DNA of 64,000 nucleotides from Isosphaera sp. (GCA_013822345.1 PNKH01000020.1:1-64000), one strand, 5' to 3'. Numbered from the stretch's first letter, positions 26,451 to 35,297 are shown. Notes: generated by a model from the sequence alone, not told the origin. Numbers and translations are program-made.

Positions 26451-27455
26451 TCACCCGGCCGCCGCCCGCACCCGGCCGAGCAGCCACGGCAGCAGCGTCC
26501 CCTCCCCGAACCGTCGCACCGCCTTGGCCGCCAGCACCGCCGCGTGCCGGGGCAGCCACCGCACCCGCTCCCACCCCCGGACGTTCCGCCAGAACACCCG
26601 CTCCTCGTTGCACGACTGCCGCTCCACCGCCCGCCACCCCCGGCCGGCCCCGTAACTCGACGACACCCGGTGCCACACCACCGACGCCGGGTCGTACACC
26701 ACCCCGTACCCGAGCCGCCGCAGCCGGAACGACAGGTCCACGTCCTCGAAGTACGCCCGGAAGTGCTCCGGGAACCCACCCGCGGCCAACAGTGCGGCCC
26801 GGCGGTAGAACGCCGCCGCCGCCGACGCGCCCCACACCGGGCCGGCCACGCCGAGGTCCGTCCGAGCCGGACGCGTGAGCGACGGAAGAGGCAAGACCCG
26901 TCGCTCACGCGTCCGGCTCGGAAAGGCCAGGCCCGACCCGCGCTTCCGGGCGAACCCGCCCATGTCGTACTCGTCCCCGGCGGTGTCGATCCGCGGCGGC
27001 AGGCCGCGCGCCGCCCGGTCCGGCTCGGTCCGCAGCACCAGCGGGGCCACCGCCCCGACCCCCGGGTCCGCGAACCACCGCACCGCGGCCTCGGCCCACC
27101 CGGCCGTCACCTCCGCGTCGTCGTTCAGCAACTCCACCACCGGGGCCGTCGCCGCCGCCACCCCCGCGTTCGCCGCCGCACAGAACCCGCCCGCGTTCGC
27201 CCGCCGCACCACCCGCACCGCCGCGAACTCCGCCGCCGCCCGCGACACCACCGCCCCCCTCGACCCGTCGTCCACGACGACCACCTCGGTCCGCGGCGGG
27301 GCGAACCGGGCGACGCTCGCCAGGCACAGCCGGAGGAGGTCGGGGCGGGAGTGGGAGGGAATGACGATGGAGAGTGGGCAGTGGGCAGTGGGCAGTGGGC
27401 AGTGCGGAGACTCGGCCGGGGTTTCCTCTTCGGTCTTCAACTGTCCACTCCCCAC
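26451..27455 (-). CDS. Family 2 glycosyltransferase with repeat-derived N terminus and insert
   Basis: A GT-A fold transferase of about 334 residues. The core starts [33 protein letters not shown] and [14 protein letters not shown] supply the nucleotide-sugar and metal-binding acidic motifs, and [20 protein letters not shown] the ED catalytic region. It would add a sugar to a surface polysaccharide or lipid carrier. The first ~28 residues are encoded by heptamer-repeat sequence (for example [11 protein letters not shown]), so the GTG start at 27455 is uncertain. Around residues 180-200 a palindrome encodes a foreign-looking Arg/Pro stretch. It lies 13 bases downstream of another glycosyltransferase, forming an operon. 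Confidence 0.8.
   Translation of the reverse strand: MGSGQLKTEEETPAESPHCPLPTAHCPLSIVIPSHSRPDLLRLCLASVARFAPPRTEVVVVDDGSRGAVVSRAAAEFAAVRVVRRANAGGFCAAANAGVAAATAPVVELLNDDAEVTAGWAEAAVRWFADPGVGAVAPLVLRTEPDRAARGLPPRIDTAGDEYDMGGFARKRGSGLAFPSRTRERRVLPLPSLTRPARTDLGVAGPVWGASAAAAFYRRAALLAAGGFPEHFRAYFEDVDLSFRLRRLGYGVVYDPASVVWHRVSSSYGAGRGWRAVERQSCNEERVFWRNVRGWERVRWLPRHAAVLAAKAVRRFGEGTLLPWLLGRVRAAAG
26861..26922. repeat. Palindrome family R4 inside a glycosyltransferase gene
   Basis: Perfect 25-base arms (26861-26885 and 26898-26922; outer sequence TCCGAGCCGGACGCGTGAGC) with a 12-base loop, located within an open reading frame that stays open through it. Intergenic relatives are at 36565-36625 and 49018-49084. 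Confidence 0.9.
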
Positions 27456-27470
27456 TGTCCACTGCCCACT
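27373..27470. repeat. Heptanucleotide repeats at the glycosyltransferase junction
   Basis: Four tandem AGTGGGC units (27373-27400) plus a variant AGTGCGG. About 40 bases away the inverted series CCACTCC CCACTGT CCACTGC CCACT (27445-27470) follows. Together they form an imperfect inverted repeat spanning the stop of one glycosyltransferase and the start of the next. Confidence 0.85.
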
Positions 27471-28596
27471 ACGATGTGCGTCCGTCCTGCTCGGCGGCGA
27501 CCGGGTCGAGGAACGCGGCGGCGTACCGGATCCGCCGGCGGGCGTCCTTGTCCCGGCCGGCGGCCACGTCCCCGACGAGGCGGCGGAGCTGGGCGTAGCA
27601 CCGGCCGGCGTCCCAGTCCCCGCGGGCCGCCGCCCACGCCTGCCGCAGGCTCGCCTCCGCCCACACCACCGCCGACAACACCCGCGCCCGCCACCCGCCC
27701 CAGTGCTTCTTCCCGTAGGTCAGGAGGGCGTGCCGGGTCATCAGCCGCAAGGGCGCCGGCACCCGCCGGGCGTGCAGCGGCCAGTGGTGCGTCACCTCCA
27801 GCGACGGGTCGAACCACACCCCCCACCCGGCCGCCGCCGCCCGCCGGCAGAAGTCCACGTCCTCGTAGTAGAGGAAGAACGACTCGTCCAACCCGCCGAG
27901 CTGGCGGAAGCAGTCGCGGCGGACCAGCAGGCACCCGCCGGTCACCCAGTCGACCGGCTGGCGGGTCGGCTCCGGGCGGTGCGTGCAGCGCCGCCGCGAC
28001 CGCGGCAGGAACAGCCCGCCGACCGTCCGCCCGAGCGTCGGGTACGGCCCGCTCGACGCCTGGTCCGACCCGTCCCGGTTCCGCAGCCGGAACCCGACCA
28101 CCCCCGCCGACGGGTCCTGGGCGGTCAGCCGCTCGACCGCCGCCGACACGTCGTCCAGGAACTCGTCCGCGACCGTCACGTCCGGGTTCAAGAGCAGCAC
28201 CCAGTCGCTCCCGTCACGGGACCGGCGGCGGCCCGGCGGGCCGACCCCCTCGGTCACCCCGCGGTTCACCGCCCGGGCGAACCCGAGGTTCCGGCCGAAC
28301 CGCCGGACCGTCACCCCGTGCAGCTTCTCGAGCTTCCGCGCCGCCGGGTGCGACGGGGAGTGGTTGTCGACGACGACGACCTCGGCCTCGCCGGCGCGGA
28401 CGGCGACCGACCGGCGGAGCTGGCCGACCAGCCGGGCGGTGTTCTTCCACTGGCAGAAGTTGACGATGACGACGCGGACGGCGGGGGCGGGCGGTGCGGG
28501 CCGGCGGTGCGGGGCGAGGGGGCGGGGCGCGAGGGCGGGTTCCGGCGCGGGCGGGGCGGACCCCGGGGTGCCGCCGGGCGGGACTGCCAGAGCCAT
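27469..28596 (-). CDS. Family 2 glycosyltransferase, rhamnosyltransferase-like
   Basis: A 375-residue GT-A transferase. After a Pro/Ala-rich N-terminal ~40 residues the domain begins VRVVIVNFCQWKNTARLVGQ; VVVVDNHSPSHPA, LLLNPDVTVADEFLDDV and ESFFLYYEDVDFCRRAAAAG are the family motifs, and VDWVTGGCLLVRRDCF the acceptor-side loop. Such enzymes use dTDP-rhamnose or similar donors for surface polysaccharides. The ATG at 28596 is the first in a plausible position; the long upstream open frame is a shadow of the SUMF1-like gene. It is the first gene of a two-glycosyltransferase operon. Confidence 0.85.
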   Translation of the reverse strand: MALAVPPGGTPGSAPPAPEPALAPRPLAPHRRPAPPAPAVRVVIVNFCQWKNTARLVGQLRRSVAVRAGEAEVVVVDNHSPSHPAARKLEKLHGVTVRRFGRNLGFARAVNRGVTEGVGPPGRRRSRDGSDWVLLLNPDVTVADEFLDDVSAAVERLTAQDPSAGVVGFRLRNRDGSDQASSGPYPTLGRTVGGLFLPRSRRRCTHRPEPTRQPVDWVTGGCLLVRRDCFRQLGGLDESFFLYYEDVDFCRRAAAAGWGVWFDPSLEVTHHWPLHARRVPAPLRLMTRHALLTYGKKHWGGWRARVLSAVVWAEASLRQAWAAARGDWDAGRCYAQLRRLVGDVAAGRDKDARRRIRYAAAFLDPVAAEQDGRTS

Positions 28597-28710
28597 GCCG
28601 GATTCCTTCCCTGCTGCCGGGCACACCGGTCGCGGGTCCGTCCGCGAGGTGGGCGATTCTAGGCGCGAAATCCGGGCCGTGCAACCGCAACCCGGGCGGC
28701 CGGGCGACTT

Positions 28711-28746
28711 GGGCGAACCCGGGGCGTCAGCGACGGGGTGGCGGGG
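28711..28746. repeat. Dispersed intergenic repeat shared with 45304-45340
   Basis: The sequence starting GGGCGAACCCGGGGCGTCAG recurs with few changes at 45304-45340 (GGGCGAACCCGGAGCGTCGG). Both lie just past gene ends. Only half of a possible palindrome is present. Confidence 0.6.
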
Positions 28747-28748
28747 AG

Positions 28749-29669
28749 TTACCGATCCGGGCGGAAGCAGACCCGAAGCCCGATGAAGTCGTAGGCGGTG
28801 ACGGGCGGGGTCCAGTGGCGGAACGCGGTGCGGCAGTCCACGCCGCCGGTGCCCCACGACCCGCCGCGGAGTACGCGGCGATCTTTTGAATATTCGTTCT
28901 CGCACCATTCCCAAATATTCCCGATCATGTGCTGTAGCCCCCACGGGTGCCGCTCGTACTTCCCGCCGTTCGTGTCCTCCACCTGGCACGGGCGCTCCAG
29001 GTAACGCCCTTTCGTGTCTGTCCCATAGGGGTAGTTCCCGTTGCAGTTCGCCTCCGTCCCGTTCAGCCGGTCCCCCCAGTAGAACGCCTGCTTGTTGCCC
29101 TTGCCGCCGCGGGCGGCGTACTCCCACTCGTCCTCGTGCGGCAGGGCGAACGTCCCCGCCCCGCCGAACACCTTGGCCGCCCCCGCCCGCCCGTTCACCT
29201 TCGTCAGAAACCCCTGGCAGTCGTTCCAGCTCACCTGCTCGACCGGGAACCGGGCCGCGTCCAGCCCCTTCGCCTTGTTGTCCTGCTTCCCGTCGAAGTA
29301 GCTCGGGTTTTTGCCGGTGACGGCCGCCCACTCGGCCTGGGTGACCTCGTACTTGCCGAGCCAGAACCCCCTCGCCGTGTACTTCCCGCGCTTGTCCTCG
29401 GCCTCCGCCGCCAGCCAGTCCGGCTCCTTCGCATCGCTGAGTCGCTTCAGAACGGCGTCCCGCTCGGCCTTCGGGCTGCCGAGCTGGGCCTCGCCGGGCG
29501 GGATCCAGCAGAACACCATCTTCACCCCGTCCGCGATCTCGAAAGACCGCTCCTCCCCGGCCTTCGGCTCCGCCTTTTCCTTCGGCGCGTCCTGCGGTAG
29601 GGCCGCGAGCGGGAACAGCAGCACCGGGAACAGGACCACGGCGGCGCGGAGGGCGCGGGCATAGAACAT
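28749..29669 (-). CDS. SUMF1/FGE-like domain protein, exported, probably non-catalytic as FGE
   Basis: A 306-residue protein with a signal peptide (MFYARALRAAVVLFPVLLFP). The FGE-sulfatase fold is clear: GKYEVTQAEWAAVTGKNPSY, FPVEQVSWNDCQGFL, FALPHEDEWEYAARGG, MIGNIWEWCENEYSKD and RRVLRGGSWGTGGVDCRTAF. In true formylglycine-generating enzymes two cysteines lie just after GGSW; here the first is Thr and only the second Cys remains. Planctomycetes carry many such proteins whose role is binding or assembly instead of sulfatase maturation. The ATG at 29669 was chosen because it opens the signal peptide; an upstream start would precede it with 21 unrelated residues. Confidence 0.85.
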   Translation of the reverse strand: MFYARALRAAVVLFPVLLFPLAALPQDAPKEKAEPKAGEERSFEIADGVKMVFCWIPPGEAQLGSPKAERDAVLKRLSDAKEPDWLAAEAEDKRGKYTARGFWLGKYEVTQAEWAAVTGKNPSYFDGKQDNKAKGLDAARFPVEQVSWNDCQGFLTKVNGRAGAAKVFGGAGTFALPHEDEWEYAARGGKGNKQAFYWGDRLNGTEANCNGNYPYGTDTKGRYLERPCQVEDTNGGKYERHPWGLQHMIGNIWEWCENEYSKDRRVLRGGSWGTGGVDCRTAFRHWTPPVTAYDFIGLRVCFRPDR

Positions 29670-29747
29670 GGCGAACCCCCGTCGGGAAGTCGGGACCCGG
29701 GTCAGAGTACCACCCGGGCCACGGTCCCACAACGGCCGACCGCCGCG

Positions 29748-30416
29748 TCACCACGCCACCTTGCGGAGGTTAGGCATACCGTCGGCGAACTTGTCGGCCG
29801 CGTCCCCGGTCACCCGGCTGCCGCGGACGCTCAGCGTCCGCAGCCCGTCCAGCGACCGCAGCTCGGCCAGGCCCTTGTCGGTGACCGCCGTCTTGTTCAG
29901 GTTCAGCACCCGCAGCCGGTCGAACCCCTTCACCGTCGTCAGCCCCTTGTCGGTCACCAGCGGGTTGTCGGGAAGGGCGAGGTGCTCCAGCTTGGTCAGG
30001 TCCTTCAGCCCGGCGAGTTCGGCGTCGGCCACCCCGCACCCGACGAAGGCCAGGTGCCGCAGCTCCTTGCACTGCCCGACCGCCGCGACGGACGCCGGGG
30101 CCAGGGTCGCCTTCTCGACCGTCAGCTTCCGGAGGTGCGGCAGTTCCTTCAGCACCGCGAACCCCTTGTCCGACAGCCGGGTGGCGTCGAACACCCCGAC
30201 CGCCCCGACCTGCGGCAGCTTCCGCAGCGCGAAGAAGGTGGCGTCGGTCGGGCCGTCGAACGTCGCCGCCACCCGGGCGTCCGCCGACAGCTTCGGGTCC
30301 ACGACCGCCTTCCCGCCGAGCCGGGTCACGGCGTCGATCGCGGCCCGCTCGTCGGCGGGGTCGGCCGGGCGGGCGGTCGGGGCGACGACGAGAACGGCGA
30401 ACGCGGCGGAACGCAT
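29748..30416 (-). CDS. Exported leucine-rich repeat protein
   Basis: A 222-residue protein starting MRSAAFAVLVVAPTARPADP, a short signal peptide. From about residue 60 regular LRRs of roughly 24 residues follow, for example LKELPHLRKLTVEKATLAP, LTKLEHLALPDNPLVTDKGL and VKGFDRLRVLNLNKTAVTDK, ending with LDGLRTLSVRGSRVTG. These resemble the planctomycetal internalin-like LRRs with L-x-x-L-x-L and T-D-x-G-L. It probably acts in protein binding in the envelope. The gene is divergent from the DUF1501 gene; an R1-type palindrome lies upstream at 30461-30521. Confidence 0.82.
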   Translation of the reverse strand: MRSAAFAVLVVAPTARPADPADERAAIDAVTRLGGKAVVDPKLSADARVAATFDGPTDATFFALRKLPQVGAVGVFDATRLSDKGFAVLKELPHLRKLTVEKATLAPASVAAVGQCKELRHLAFVGCGVADAELAGLKDLTKLEHLALPDNPLVTDKGLTTVKGFDRLRVLNLNKTAVTDKGLAELRSLDGLRTLSVRGSRVTGDAADKFADGMPNLRKVAW

Positions 30417-30460
30417 GGCTCTCTCCGGCGACGGGCGGTCGGTGACAGTGTAGTACACGG

Positions 30461-30521
30461 CGTAGCCGCGACCCGAAGGGGAGCGCGTGCCTCCCGCGCT
30501 CCCCTTCGGGTCGCGGCTACG
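30461..30521. repeat. Intergenic palindrome, family R1 variant copy 3
   Basis: Perfect 27-base arms (30461-30487 and 30495-30521) and a 7-base loop. The ends CGTAGCCGCGAC and the inner GAGCGCG match copies 1 and 2, but the middle of both arms is replaced by CCGAAGGG/CCCTTCGG, which keeps the pairing. Located between divergent genes. Confidence 0.88.
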
Positions 30522-30632
30522 CTTTCCGCTTGCCTTCGCCCCGCCCCGGCGGCAAACTGAGGTGGTCCGCCCGCCTGCCGCGACCGACCGAACACACCCT
30601 CCCACCTGGCACCTCCCCCGTCGGAGAACGGT

Positions 30633-31985
30633 ATGCTGCGCGTCGTCGGCGGTTCCGGCTCGGACTGCACCGGCCTGACCCGGCGGAACTTCGTCCAGGC
30701 CGGGCTGCTCGGCGGCCTCGGCCTCGGCGACCTCCTCCGCGCCCGGGCCGCGAACCCGGCCCCCGCCCGCCGCGACACCAGCGTCATCCTGTTCTGGATG
30801 AGCGGCGGCCCCGGGCACATGGAGACGTGGGACCCGAAGCCGGACGCCGTCGCCCAGTTCCGCGGCCCGTTCGGCTCGGTCCCGACCACCCTGCCCGGCG
30901 TCCGGTTCGGCGAACTCTGCCCCGAGCAGGCGAAGATCGCCGACAAGCTGGCGGTGGTGCGGTCGGTCACCCACGGGTCCGGCGACCACACCAAGGGCAA
31001 CCACTGGATGCTGACCGGGTTCGAGGGGCCGGCGTTCAACGCCCCGGACTTCATGACCCAGCGGCGGCCGAGCATGGGGTCGGCGGCGGCGAAGCTCCGC
31101 GGCCCGAACGCCCCCGGCATGCCCGCCTACGCCGCCGTCCCGCACCTCAAGGGCGGGACCGACAACTTCTTCCACTACGCCGCCTACCTCGGCCGCGGGT
31201 CCAACCCGTTCAACACCGAGTCCGACCCGAACCTCCCCGAGTTCAGGGTGCGGAACCTGGCCCTCCCGGCCGACATGCCGATGGCCCGGCTGGAGGACCG
31301 CCGCACCCTGCTCGACACCCTCGACGCCCGCCGCCGGGCGGCCGACGCCCGCACCCCCGACCCCGACCCGTTCCGCGAGAAGGCGTTCGGCCTGCTCACC
31401 AGCCCGGCCGCCGCCAAGGCGTTCGACATCTCGGCCGAGCCGGCCAAGGTCCGCGACCGGTACGGCCGGCACACCTACGGCCAGAGCGCCCTGCTCGCCC
31501 GCCGGCTGGTCGAGGCCGGGGTCACGTTCGTGACGGTGAACTGCGTCCCGTGGGACCACCACGGGACCGCGAACCGGCTGAGCACCACCGACGGCGGCAA
31601 CCAGTGCATCCCGCCGTTCGACCGGGCGTTCGCGGCGCTGGTCCGCGACCTGATCGACCGCGGGCTGTACGGGAAGACGCTGGTGGTGGCGATGGGCGAG
31701 TTCGGCCGGACCCCGCGGATGAACCCGGAGGGCGGCCGCGACCACTGGGGGAACGTATTCAGCCTGGTGATGGGCTGCGGGTCGATGAACATGGGCCGGA
31801 CGGTCGGCCGGAGCAGCCCGAAGGGGGAGTACGTCGCGGACCGCCCGGTGACGCCGCAGGACGTGACCGCGACGGTGTTCCACCACCTCGGGGTCGACGC
31901 CCGGGCGGTCCACTTCCCGGACACCGAGGGCCGCCCGACCGCCCTGGTCGAGACCGGCGCCCCGGTCCGCGAGTTGGTGGGGTGA
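30633..31985 (+). CDS. DUF1501 domain-containing protein, Tat-type leader
   Basis: A 450-residue protein of the DUF1501 family, abundant in planctomycetes and usually co-encoded with DUF1549/DUF1553 cytochrome-like proteins; no such partner lies next to it here. The N terminus TRRNFVQAGLLGGLGLGDLL is a twin-arginine-like signal. Core blocks are SVILFWMSGGPGHMETWDPK, RSVTHGSGDHTKGNHWMLTG, TFVTVNCVPWDHHG and VVAMGEFGRTPRMNPEGGRD, related to the alkaline-phosphatase/sulfatase fold. The biochemical role is unknown. It is followed by an R2 palindrome and then a Ser/Thr kinase gene. Confidence 0.92.
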   Translation: MLRVVGGSGSDCTGLTRRNFVQAGLLGGLGLGDLLRARAANPAPARRDTSVILFWMSGGPGHMETWDPKPDAVAQFRGPFGSVPTTLPGVRFGELCPEQAKIADKLAVVRSVTHGSGDHTKGNHWMLTGFEGPAFNAPDFMTQRRPSMGSAAAKLRGPNAPGMPAYAAVPHLKGGTDNFFHYAAYLGRGSNPFNTESDPNLPEFRVRNLALPADMPMARLEDRRTLLDTLDARRRAADARTPDPDPFREKAFGLLTSPAAAKAFDISAEPAKVRDRYGRHTYGQSALLARRLVEAGVTFVTVNCVPWDHHGTANRLSTTDGGNQCIPPFDRAFAALVRDLIDRGLYGKTLVVAMGEFGRTPRMNPEGGRDHWGNVFSLVMGCGSMNMGRTVGRSSPKGEYVADRPVTPQDVTATVFHHLGVDARAVHFPDTEGRPTALVETGAPVRELVG

Positions 31986-31991
31986 AGGGGT

Positions 31992-32132
31992 GTAGGGTGG
32001 GCCGAGCCGGCGCCTCGCCGGCGAGTCCCACCACCCCAGGCGCGGTGGGACTCGCCGGCGAGGCGCCGGCTCGGCCCACCTCCTCAGGCGCGGTGGGACT
32101 CGCCGGCGAGGCGCCGGCTCGGCCCACCCTAC
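31992..32132. repeat. Intergenic palindrome, family R2 copy 3 with duplicated right arm
   Basis: The left arm GTAGGGTGGGCCGAGCCGG is followed by two tandem copies of the right arm (each starting AGGCGCGGTGGGACTCGCC and ending CGGCTCGGCCCACC), the second ending CCCTAC. The left arm could pair with either. It lies between the DUF1501 and kinase genes. Confidence 0.88.
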
Positions 32133-32157
32133 TACGGGACCGTCCGGAGCCGGACCG

Positions 32158-33852
32158 ATGTCGGACGCCCCGCCCGCCCCGCCGACCGCCGCCCCGCCCG
32201 ACCTGACCGGCCGGACGCTGGGCGACTACCACCTGCTCCGCCGGCTCGGGGCCGGCGGGATGGGCCAGGTGTACCTCGCCCGGCAGCTGTCGCTGAAGCG
32301 GGACGTGGCGGTCAAGCTCTTGCGGAACGACCTCGCCGCCGACCCGACCGCCCTGGCCCGGTTCCAGGCCGAGGCCGAGGCGGTCGCCCGGCTGAACCAC
32401 CCGAACATCGTCCACATCCACCAGGTCGGGGAGCACGACGGGCTGCGGTACATGGTGCTGGAGTACGTCGACGGGCGGAACCTGCGCGACTACCTCGCCC
32501 GCAAGGGGCCGCCCGAGCTGGGGGTGGCGGTGGCCGTCGCCCGGCAGGTCGCCCTGGCCCTCCAGAAGGCCCACGACCGCGGGATCGTCCACCGGGACGT
32601 GAAGCCGGAGAACATCCTGGTCACCCGCCGGGCCGAGGTGAAGGTGACCGACTTCGGGCTGAGTCGGTTCTTCGCCCCGACCGACCGGCCGGTCAACCTG
32701 ACCCAGAGCGGGGTGACCGTCGGCACCCCGCTGTACATGTCCCCGGAGCAGGTCCAGGGGAAGCCGACGGACCACCGGACGGACCTGTACTCCCTCGGGG
32801 TGACGTGCTACCACCTGCTCGCCGGCGAGCCGCCGTTCACCGGGGCGACGGCGTTCGACGTGGCCCTGAAGCACGTCCAGGAGCACCCCCGGCCGCTCGC
32901 CGACCTCCGCCCGGACCTCCCCCCCGAGCTGTGCGCCCTGGTCCACAAGCTGATGGCCAAGGACCCGGCCGACCGGTACCCGTCGGCCCGGGACGTGATC
33001 CGCGACCTGGCGAAGGTGCGGGACGGGCTGTCCGCCGCCCCCGGGGCGACGGCCGGGCTCGCCCTGTCCGGGCCGCACCCGAACGGGGTGCCGGCGGACG
33101 GGGCCGCGTCGGCGGCGCTGTCCGGGGCGGTGCCGCCGGGCCGGCCGGCCCGGCGGGGGCGGTGGGCGCTGGCCGCCCTGGCCTGTGCGGCGGCCGCCGC
33201 CGGCGGGGTGCTCGGGTACGTGGTCACCAACCCGGGCCCCGGCCCGGCCCCGGCCGCCGCGGCCGGCCTCCCGGACGTCCGCCCGACGGAGAAGTTCGTC
33301 ACCGCCCGGGAGCGGGAGCTGCTGGCCCTGCTCGGGAACCGGGAGAAGACGCCGCCGGAGGAGGTCGTCCGGGCGTCGGTCGAGCTCGGGCTGTTGTACG
33401 CCCGGGACCCGCGCCGGCAGGACGACGCCGAGTACCGGTTCAAACGGCTGGAGGGGGAGAACTTCGTCCCGCCGTCCGGGCTGAAGAAGGGCGACCCGGA
33501 GCTGGTGAAGCTGACCCGGACCGCCGCCCTGGCCGGGGCGCTGGGGCGGGCGGTGGTGCTGGCCCACAAGGACACCCCGGGCGCGGCCAAGGATTCGAAC
33601 GACGCGGTGATGAAGGCGATGGCCGACGCGGCCGCCCGGGTGCCGGCCGACAAGCTCCCGAAGGCGGACAAGCTGGACAAGTACGAGCGGGGATACCCGG
33701 TGGTGGCCGGGCTGTTGCTGAGGTACCCGGACCTGGCGCAGGCGGTGGCCGAGGGCCTGAACCGGAACGCCCTGACCCTCGGGGTCGCCACCCTCCCGGC
33801 CCCGCAGCTGGAGCTGCTCCGCTCCCCGCCGAAGGCCGGCAAGCGGGAGTGA
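32158..33852 (+). CDS. Membrane-anchored Ser/Thr protein kinase (Hanks type)
   Basis: A 564-residue kinase. The catalytic domain spans about residues 20-285: Gly loop RRLGAGGMGQVYLAR, catalytic Lys in DVAVKLLRN, HRDVKPENILV, DFGLSR and GTPLYMSPEQVQG are all intact, with KDPADRYPSARDVIRDLAKV closing the domain. A single membrane helix follows (ALAALACAAAAAGGVLGYVV, about residues 340-360), then a 200-residue extracytoplasmic helical domain without known similarity, which may sense envelope signals. The ATG at 32158 opens directly after the R2 palindrome. It is convergent with the lipoprotein gene. Confidence 0.92.
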   Translation: MSDAPPAPPTAAPPDLTGRTLGDYHLLRRLGAGGMGQVYLARQLSLKRDVAVKLLRNDLAADPTALARFQAEAEAVARLNHPNIVHIHQVGEHDGLRYMVLEYVDGRNLRDYLARKGPPELGVAVAVARQVALALQKAHDRGIVHRDVKPENILVTRRAEVKVTDFGLSRFFAPTDRPVNLTQSGVTVGTPLYMSPEQVQGKPTDHRTDLYSLGVTCYHLLAGEPPFTGATAFDVALKHVQEHPRPLADLRPDLPPELCALVHKLMAKDPADRYPSARDVIRDLAKVRDGLSAAPGATAGLALSGPHPNGVPADGAASAALSGAVPPGRPARRGRWALAALACAAAAAGGVLGYVVTNPGPGPAPAAAAGLPDVRPTEKFVTARERELLALLGNREKTPPEEVVRASVELGLLYARDPRRQDDAEYRFKRLEGENFVPPSGLKKGDPELVKLTRTAALAGALGRAVVLAHKDTPGAAKDSNDAVMKAMADAAARVPADKLPKADKLDKYERGYPVVAGLLLRYPDLAQAVAEGLNRNALTLGVATLPAPQLELLRSPPKAGKRE

Positions 33853-33863
33853 CACGGGTCCCG

Positions 33864-34301
33864 TCACTCCAGGTTGATGTCGATCGTGTTCGGCCCCGGC
33901 TTGACCGGGTACGTCAGCCCGGACTTGTGCGGGGTGTCGTACCTCCCGGGGATCGGGAACCACCCCTTGACCTCCGGCCGGGGCGGCGGGGGCGGGGCCC
34001 CCTCGCGCTGGATGACCTGGAAGTCGGAACTCTTCGGGTTGACGCTGCTGACGGCCACCTTCGCCTCGCCCGCCAGCACCCCCTGGACGGAGTAGGTGCC
34101 GTCGCTCCCGATGGTGCTCTGCTTCAGCCCGCCGTCGGGCCCCTCGAACTGCACCGTCCCCCACACCACCGTCTTCCCCTGGTAGGTGACCTTCCCGGTC
34201 ACGTCGCCCCGGCCCGGCCCGCACCCGGCCAGCGCGAGCAGCACGGCCGCGGCCGCCGGTCGGCACGCGGCCCGCACCCGGGCCGAACCTCGTGACCTCA
34301 T
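33864..34301 (-). CDS. Lipoprotein with carboxypeptidase-regulatory-like fold
   Basis: A 145-residue lipoprotein. The signal ends in a lipobox, AVLLALAGCGPG, with the acylated Cys at about residue 27. The mature part, beginning GDVTGKVTYQGKTVVWGTVQ, has the beta pattern of planctomycetal CarboxypepD_reg-like lipoproteins, with SDGTYSVQGVLAGEAKVAV and a C-terminal PVKPGPNTIDINLE strand. The ATG at 34301 has GGAGG 7 bases upstream. It lies just downstream of a DUF1559 gene on the same strand, a pairing common in this phylum. Substrate or partner is unknown. Confidence 0.82.
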   Translation of the reverse strand: MRSRGSARVRAACRPAAAAVLLALAGCGPGRGDVTGKVTYQGKTVVWGTVQFEGPDGGLKQSTIGSDGTYSVQGVLAGEAKVAVSSVNPKSSDFQVIQREGAPPPPPRPEVKGWFPIPGRYDTPHKSGLTYPVKPGPNTIDINLE

Positions 34302-34331
34302 CGACACCCCTCCGGGCGAGCGGGCGGGCCG

Positions 34332-35297
34332 TCAGTCGACCCGGACGACCTCGCCCCCCGCCCGGGTGGCCAGGGCGGCCTGGGTGGAGGTCGGGGTGTT
34401 GTAGCTCAGGAACCGGACCGACCCGTCGGCGAACGCCCAGTTCCCGCCGCCGGGGTGCTTGCTCCAGTAGTGGTGGGCGTCGCACCCGTTCGCCGGGTCC
34501 CCCGGCCCGAACCACTGGTTCCCGCTCGGGCACGGCCCCCCGGCCGGGTTCCGGGCCGCCATCCACAGCCGCGAGTTCGGCAACCCCATCGCGCTGTCCA
34601 GCTCGTTGTACCCCCAGAACCCGCTGAACGACCCGCCGGCGGCGGCCAGGTCCGGGTACGACGGCCGCTCCCCCACCATCAGGGTAGTCGACGTCCCGTC
34701 GGTGATCGACGGGAGGGTGACCACGAAGTCCCACACGGCCGTCGTCCGGGTGCCGTCGGTGAAGTGGCCCCAGTACGCGAACACCCCCTGGACGTTCCGG
34801 TTGTGGCTGTCCCGCTGGTCCGTGTTCGGGGCGTTCACCGCGAGGTAGTTCCCCAGCCCGAACGTCCCGGTCGTCTTCCGCCCGTCGGACGGGCAGACGA
34901 GGAGTTTGGCGACGTAGTCGTTGCCGACCGCGTCGTTCCGGACGTGCGACCCGCTCGGGGCGTTCAGCCCCGGCCCGTAGGTGGTCGGCGGGGCCAGCTC
35001 GGTCGCCCGGAACGGCTGCTCGAAGTACGGGAACAGGAGGGCGAGCCAGTTGCACCGCGGGCTGTTGTTGATGTGGGTGTTCTCGGGCGGGAACTTCCCG
35101 AACGTGTCGTGGTAGTTGTGCAGGGCGACCCCGAGCTGCTTCAGGTTGTTCTGGCAGGTGCCGCGGGCGGCGGCCTCCCGCACCTTCTGCACCGCCGGCA
35201 GCAGCAGCCCGACCAGCACCGCGATGATGGCGATGACGACCAGCAGCTCGATCAGGGTGAAGGCCCTCGCCGGCCTCCGACGACACGGCCGCGGCAT
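34332..35297 (-). CDS. DUF1559 domain-containing protein (pseudopilin-like)
   Basis: A 321-residue protein with a type IV prepilin-like leader: basic head [12 protein letters not shown] followed by [20 protein letters not shown], the prepilin peptidase recognition and N-methylation site. The DUF1559 body follows ([39 protein letters not shown]) and ends with the conserved [19 protein letters not shown]. Planctomycetes hold dozens of these; they are thought to be envelope or pseudopilus-like proteins. A lipoprotein gene follows after 30 bases, probably co-transcribed. It is divergent from the GntR/LacI-like regulator. Confidence 0.93.
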   Translation of the reverse strand: MPRPCRRRPARAFTLIELLVVIAIIAVLVGLLLPAVQKVREAAARGTCQNNLKQLGVALHNYHDTFGKFPPENTHINNSPRCNWLALLFPYFEQPFRATELAPPTTYGPGLNAPSGSHVRNDAVGNDYVAKLLVCPSDGRKTTGTFGLGNYLAVNAPNTDQRDSHNRNVQGVFAYWGHFTDGTRTTAVWDFVVTLPSITDGTSTTLMVGERPSYPDLAAAGGSFSGFWGYNELDSAMGLPNSRLWMAARNPAGGPCPSGNQWFGPGDPANGCDAHHYWSKHPGGGNWAFADGSVRFLSYNTPTSTQAALATRAGGEVVRVD

